64,000 bases of DNA from NCBI RefSeq assembly GCF_963678635.1, contig NC_087067.1:27661547-27725546 (forward strand). Direction: 5' to 3'. Below, piece by piece: positions 60,382-64,000 of the stretch. The notes beneath the pieces were generated by a model. It had not been told where the DNA came from. It saw only the letters and a program-made list of their open reading frames with translations, and ran no database searches. The stretch comes from Symsagittifera roscoffensis. Lineage: Eukaryota > Xenacoelomorpha > Acoela > Convolutidae. Position 1 is the first letter of the stretch; each line of letters begins with the position of its first letter. A program made the translations under genes and the position numbers.

Positions 60382-61123
60382 AAAATGGCAATCTTTAAAC
60401 CCCCATAACTTTACGAAAAATGATCACAGGTGAAATATATTTTCAAATTTGAGCTCAGGACAACAATACCTTTCGAATGATATAAAAAATTTCCGTCAAA
60501 AATGGCTAGTTAAAAAGTCGAAACTTGTCCGAAGAAAAAAAAACCCCACCCCGAGCACAAATATTCCGTTACTTTCATATCGAAAGTCGGAACAATTATT
60601 TCAAAACACAATGGACGTAGAAGCAGTGGACTATTTCAGAGGTTGCATGTGTTAATCTGTCGATTTTTTTGTTTCCCTAAAATTTTGCATTTTACATGCT
60701 GCTTATTAGCTCCAATTGGCATGAATTGTTCAAGTAATTCTAAGATTCCAACAGCATCGCATAGCATTTTTATCGGATTTAACTAAAATTTATGAACTAT
60801 TAACCTTTTTGTCGAACGAAACATAATTGGAAAATTTTTGAATTTCAATGTTGAGAGATCAGATCGCCGTCTTGGTTTTCATAAGATTTTTTTTCCATCA
60901 GTATTCAATAATTAATCTAAAAATTTGCAGTTTAATCAAAAATGAAAAGCTGATTTTATAATTAGAAAGTTTGGAGCTCTTGAAATATTTCTCGCCTATT
61001 GTTTTTTAAAACGAAGAACTATCTCTTTCTATTAACGAATTGAATTTTCTCATTTTGCTAATCGGGCGAGGGAAGATACTTGAGGAGATTCGAAAGTAAA
61101 TGATCCGATTTTGATTTCCAAGT
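60382..61123. other. No recognised gene; 3' flank of the methyltransferase-like exon
   Basis: AT-rich. On the minus strand this is downstream of the 61124 stop. No canonical AATAAA was seen close to the stop. Confidence 0.4.
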
Positions 61124-61398
61124 TCAATCGCAGTCAATGAGCTCTGTTTTTCTAAATACAACTTCAAAAATGGTATAAGCGTGGCTGATTCCTTGTGGGT
61201 TCCATCTATCCGCTACTATGAGATTGGAATCCCAAGATATGAGTTTAAAACCCAGAGCGACCAAGTACTTTGAGATGCTAGCGTATTCTTTGAATTGGAT
61301 TCCTCCGTGAAACTCGATACCAATTTGTTTGACATTAGTTAGAGGTTTGCTAAAAATATCAATAACGGGAAATGATCTCAGCGTCAAATGGTTTCCTG
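61124..61398 (-). CDS. Last exon of an FkbM/METTL24-like methyltransferase (partial)
   Basis: Minus strand, open into the stop at 61124-61126. The readable protein includes VKQIGIEFHGGIQFKEY, LVALGFKLISWDSNLIVADR and AYTIFEVVFRKTEL. This resembles the C-terminal part of the FkbM-like/METTL24 family (a QI-IE-H strand, then a GF-LF..N strand, then an E.vf strand). The 5' boundary is uncertain. An acag that could be an acceptor ends near 61399, but the tract before it is A-rich, not pyrimidine-rich. Upstream exons would lie at higher coordinates or beyond the window. It could also be an isolated pseudogene. Confidence 0.55.
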
Positions 61399-61399
61399 T

Positions 61400-62035
61400 T
61401 TTTTTTTTTATTTAACTTCAGTCTGCACGTTTCTTACCGAAATAAAATCTGCAATTAAATTGCTAAGGTTCGCAAAATTTGTTGCCAGCAATTTGATGCC
61501 CTAATTTTGCATTTAATGTCTTATTGACTGGTTTAAACGCATAATTGCAGGCTGTCATGTAAACTAATGAATTATTTCCGCAATTGTTTTTGGCAGAAAT
61601 TTTGAACATGAAAATTATTGAGTCAGATCATCCAATTATTTATTAAAAAATCTGACCGCGCTGTCCAACTACATTTTTCATTGAAAATTTCGCGGTGGCA
61701 TTGTGAAATACGCTTTTGCTTTCATTTATTAATCCGCATATCCTCATTGGGGTGGGAGAGAACTACCGCTTAGGGGTTTTCTGCGCAAGATCAGGTTTTG
61801 AAACACATGTTGGGGTGTGATGCATGATATAAAAGCCTTCTCATGCAAGAATCGGATTCCAATATTTTGTTGCAAAAGTGTCTCAGTGGAGTGGAAAAAA
61901 GGGTCTAATTTTTTGCTTCCAGTCTAATTTACCGCAACATTCAAATGCTGAGAAGGAAAAACTGAACAGATTTTGTAGATTGTTTTGGTCAATTTAGACC
62001 AATTGACCAATTTGGCGTTTCCTTGAATTTTTTGA
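61400..62035. other. No recognised gene; possible intron of the methyltransferase-like gene
   Basis: AT-rich, with no exon recognised on the minus strand. Confidence 0.4.
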
Positions 62036-62730
62036 ATTTTTCTGCGACTCAAAAACCAGCAATTTAGAAAAATTTGTCTATGCCGCGACTACCTTTTGGA
62101 CCAGTCCGCGACCCTTGCGACCGAGAAACGCTATTTTCAGAAATTGTACATGACTTAAAACAACGAGAGGTAAATTTTTTTGTCTATCTCGCGACTACTT
62201 TTTTGAACAGGCCGCGGCTAATTTTTCGACTATGCCGCGACTAATTTTTTATTAAATTTTTCAACTACGCTACCTTAATTTTTCAACCATGCCGCGGCTA
62301 AAATTTCGATTTAGCCGCGACTAACTTTTCGACCTTTGTTCCCGACATACGCTATTTCCAAAATTTTTCCGCGACTTAAAACCCCGCGTCTTAAAAAATC
62401 TTGTCTATGTCGCGACTTCTTTTTTGACCAGGCAGAGACTAACTTTTCGACCATGCCGCGACTAAGTTTTCAACCTTACGGTGGCTGAATTTTCGACTAA
62501 ACTGCGATCAATTTTTCCACCCTTGCAACCGAGATCCGCTATTTTCAGATTTTTTCTGCGACTTAAAAACCTGCGATTTAAGAAACCTATTGTTGACAAT
62601 GACGTGACTAATGTTTTCAAACTTTTTAGCCACGCCGCACTAAAATTTTGGACCATGCCGCAACTAAATTTTTAAAACTTTCAACCAAGCCGCGTCTAAT
62701 TTTTCAGCATGCGGCTTAGTTAGGTATTTT
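62036..62730. repeat. Degenerate array built on a CCGCGACTAA motif, with a higher-order unit
   Basis: Many copies of a 20-30-bp unit of the type tttttcgaccatgccgcgac. Superimposed on it, a longer block (tacgctatttt...gacttaaaac) recurs at about 62125, 62347 and 62534, giving a higher-order period of roughly 190-220 bp. Locally GC-richer than its surroundings. No coding content. Confidence 0.8.
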
Positions 62731-62964
62731 CGTTGACAGTTCAAAAATTGTTAAGATAAGGTCCCAGTTTCGAGAAGAATTGATTGGAGAGTTTTTTTTT
62801 AATTTGTGTCTGAAAAGCTGATATTGCAAAATTAATTGTACTTATAGCTTTCTGAAAGCGTTTTGAGAGAACCAAAAAATTTAACAGAATAGGTTTCTAC
62901 ATAAATAGTTGCTCGATGAAAAATGCTTAAGCACAGTGATTTCAAATTTTCATTGAATTAGACA
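62731..62964. other. Nothing recognised
   Basis: Short AT-rich stretch between the array and the foldback element. Confidence 0.4.
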
Positions 62965-62966
62965 TA

Positions 62967-63700
62967 CAGTGCTGATTTAAATTAAACGGACAAAACGCGT
63001 TAAACTTGAAATTTTAAACGAGTTTTTCTCAAATTGGATTAAGTTTTGGTGAAAATGTATCATGACAAAACTTGCTGAAAATTGTACCAGAATTAATATG
63101 GTGTCATTTGTTTTGCGGAATTCGGGCCCAAAATTTTACCACAAAAATGGGTCATTTCGGCTTTTCTTAATTAATCAAAAATTACGCCAAAAATACCAAG
63201 TCAATCTCAGACATAACTATATCAAAGTGAGCCCCTTACGTAGCCCAACAAACTTTATCAAGATTATATTCTCCAAAAATAAACTTGCAAACCGTTTAAA
63301 ATTTGTTTTTAAACAAAAAGTTGGTGTTTTATATAGTAAAAACGACCTTTTTTGTCTATCAAACTAAAATAAATTAACTTATACAATGTTTTGGAGAATA
63401 TACCCTTCTTAAAGTTTGTTGGGCTACGTAAGGGGCTAACTTTGATATAGTTATGTCTGTGATCGACCGCGTGTTTTTGGCGTAATTTCTGATTAATTAA
63501 GAAAAGCCAAAATGACCCATTTTTGGGGGTAAATTTTTAGGCCCGAATTTTGCAAAACAAATTACACCATAATAACTGTGGTACAATTTTCAGCAAGTTT
63601 TGTCTTGATACATTTTCACCAAAATTTAACCCAATTTGAGAAAACGCGTTTACAATTTCAAGTTTAACGCATTTTGTCCGGTTAATTTAAATCAGCACTG
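62967..63700. mobile_element. 734-bp foldback MITE of Tc1/mariner type
   Basis: Flanked by TA on both sides (62965-62966 and 63701-63702). The ends are cagtgctgatttaaattaa and its inverse ttaatttaaatcagcactg. The inverted arms extend for about 310 bp each (62967-63279 and 63391-63700) around a loop of about 110 bp, with modest divergence and small indels. It contains no transposase. The TA duplication and the CAGTG ends fit non-autonomous Tc1/mariner elements. Confidence 0.88.
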
Positions 63701-63702
63701 TA

Positions 63703-64000
63703 CAACTAATTCACGTGTAGCTAAAATTTGTCTGAGATTTTTGCTGTTTTCTTTTATCGAGTTATGTGGTCCTAGTTTGAGGTCAAATAGAAACAAAGCC
63801 AATCAAAGATTGGAAGCGAGTAATGAACGCAAGTAAACAAAAAACACTGACTTTCTTGAGAAAATCTAACTTGAAAAAATTAGATACCCTTTAAGCTCTT
63901 TGAAACTGTAGAACAATTTTTCATGAGCGCTTTTTGATAGCATGAACCCAACAAGAAAAAATTGGATCATTAGATTAAGTTTTTATTCCGCTGGAAATCT
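63703..64000. other. Nothing recognised to the window end
   Basis: AT-rich, without ORF or repeat that I can support. Confidence 0.4.

Noticed and set aside
1-64000. Bacterial or plasmid origin of the window
   Set aside because: Non-LTR, Penelope-like and Ty3/gypsy elements, splice sites, a mitochondrial-targeted E1-beta gene and TA-flanked MITEs all point to an animal genome.

Overview
This window is eukaryotic, most likely from an invertebrate animal. It is AT-rich, has spliceosomal signals and one recognisable host gene, and carries almost every class of animal retroelement. I cannot name the species. The only complete host gene I recognise is a mitochondrial branched-chain 2-oxo acid dehydrogenase E1-beta gene (BCKDHB-like, 50613-51701, +). 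It is intronless within its coding region and has a splice acceptor 6 nt before its ATG. A second host signal is a likely last exon of an FkbM/METTL24-like methyltransferase (about 61124-61400, -).

Bases 1-49.8 kb are a nest of transposons. (a) 1-5825 and 24360-30184 are two nearly identical direct copies of one 5.8-kb block, called S here. S holds a non-LTR retrotransposon 3' tail, one Penelope-like element (PLE-1, +) and the 3' half of a second (PLE-2, -). (b) 5826-7.7 kb is the 3' end and probable LTR of a relative of the large LTR element described below. (c) 7995-11942 (-) is a non-LTR retrotransposon with a restriction-like endonuclease, a PHD finger and an internal 1.3-kb tandem duplication. 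(d) 12307-24918 is a large imperfect palindrome with about 1.9 kb between its arms. Each arm carries CR1-like fragments, a PLE GIY-YIG endonuclease, a restriction-like endonuclease remnant and an LTR. (e) 29270-31350 plus 48711-49193 (-) is PLE-2, split by (f).

(f) The centrepiece is a 17.36-kb Ty3/gypsy-type LTR retrotransposon (31351-48710, +). Its LTRs are 890 and 885 bp and differ by about four substitutions plus indels, so the insertion is young. It has a 2.4-kb leader with 36 perfectly phased copies of a 14-bp repeat, then a charged gag-like ORF, gag-protease, a 1930-codon pol with a macro-domain-like C-terminus, and two large ORFs of unknown function in the env position. From 35503 to 47403 one reading frame runs through gag-pro, pol and both accessory ORFs and is interrupted only by five TGA codons, with no TAA or TAG. 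A diverged fragment of the last ORF at 5827-6324 shows that the accessory ORF belongs to a family of elements.

Bases 49.8-64 kb are mainly host DNA: the BCKDHB-like gene, a tRNA-like sequence, diverged tandem repeats, a 734-bp foldback element flanked by TA, a 91-bp hairpin element and long AT-rich stretches without recognisable genes.

All homology calls come from reading motifs by eye. No alignment or database search was run. The large repeats could partly be assembly artefacts and need long-read support.
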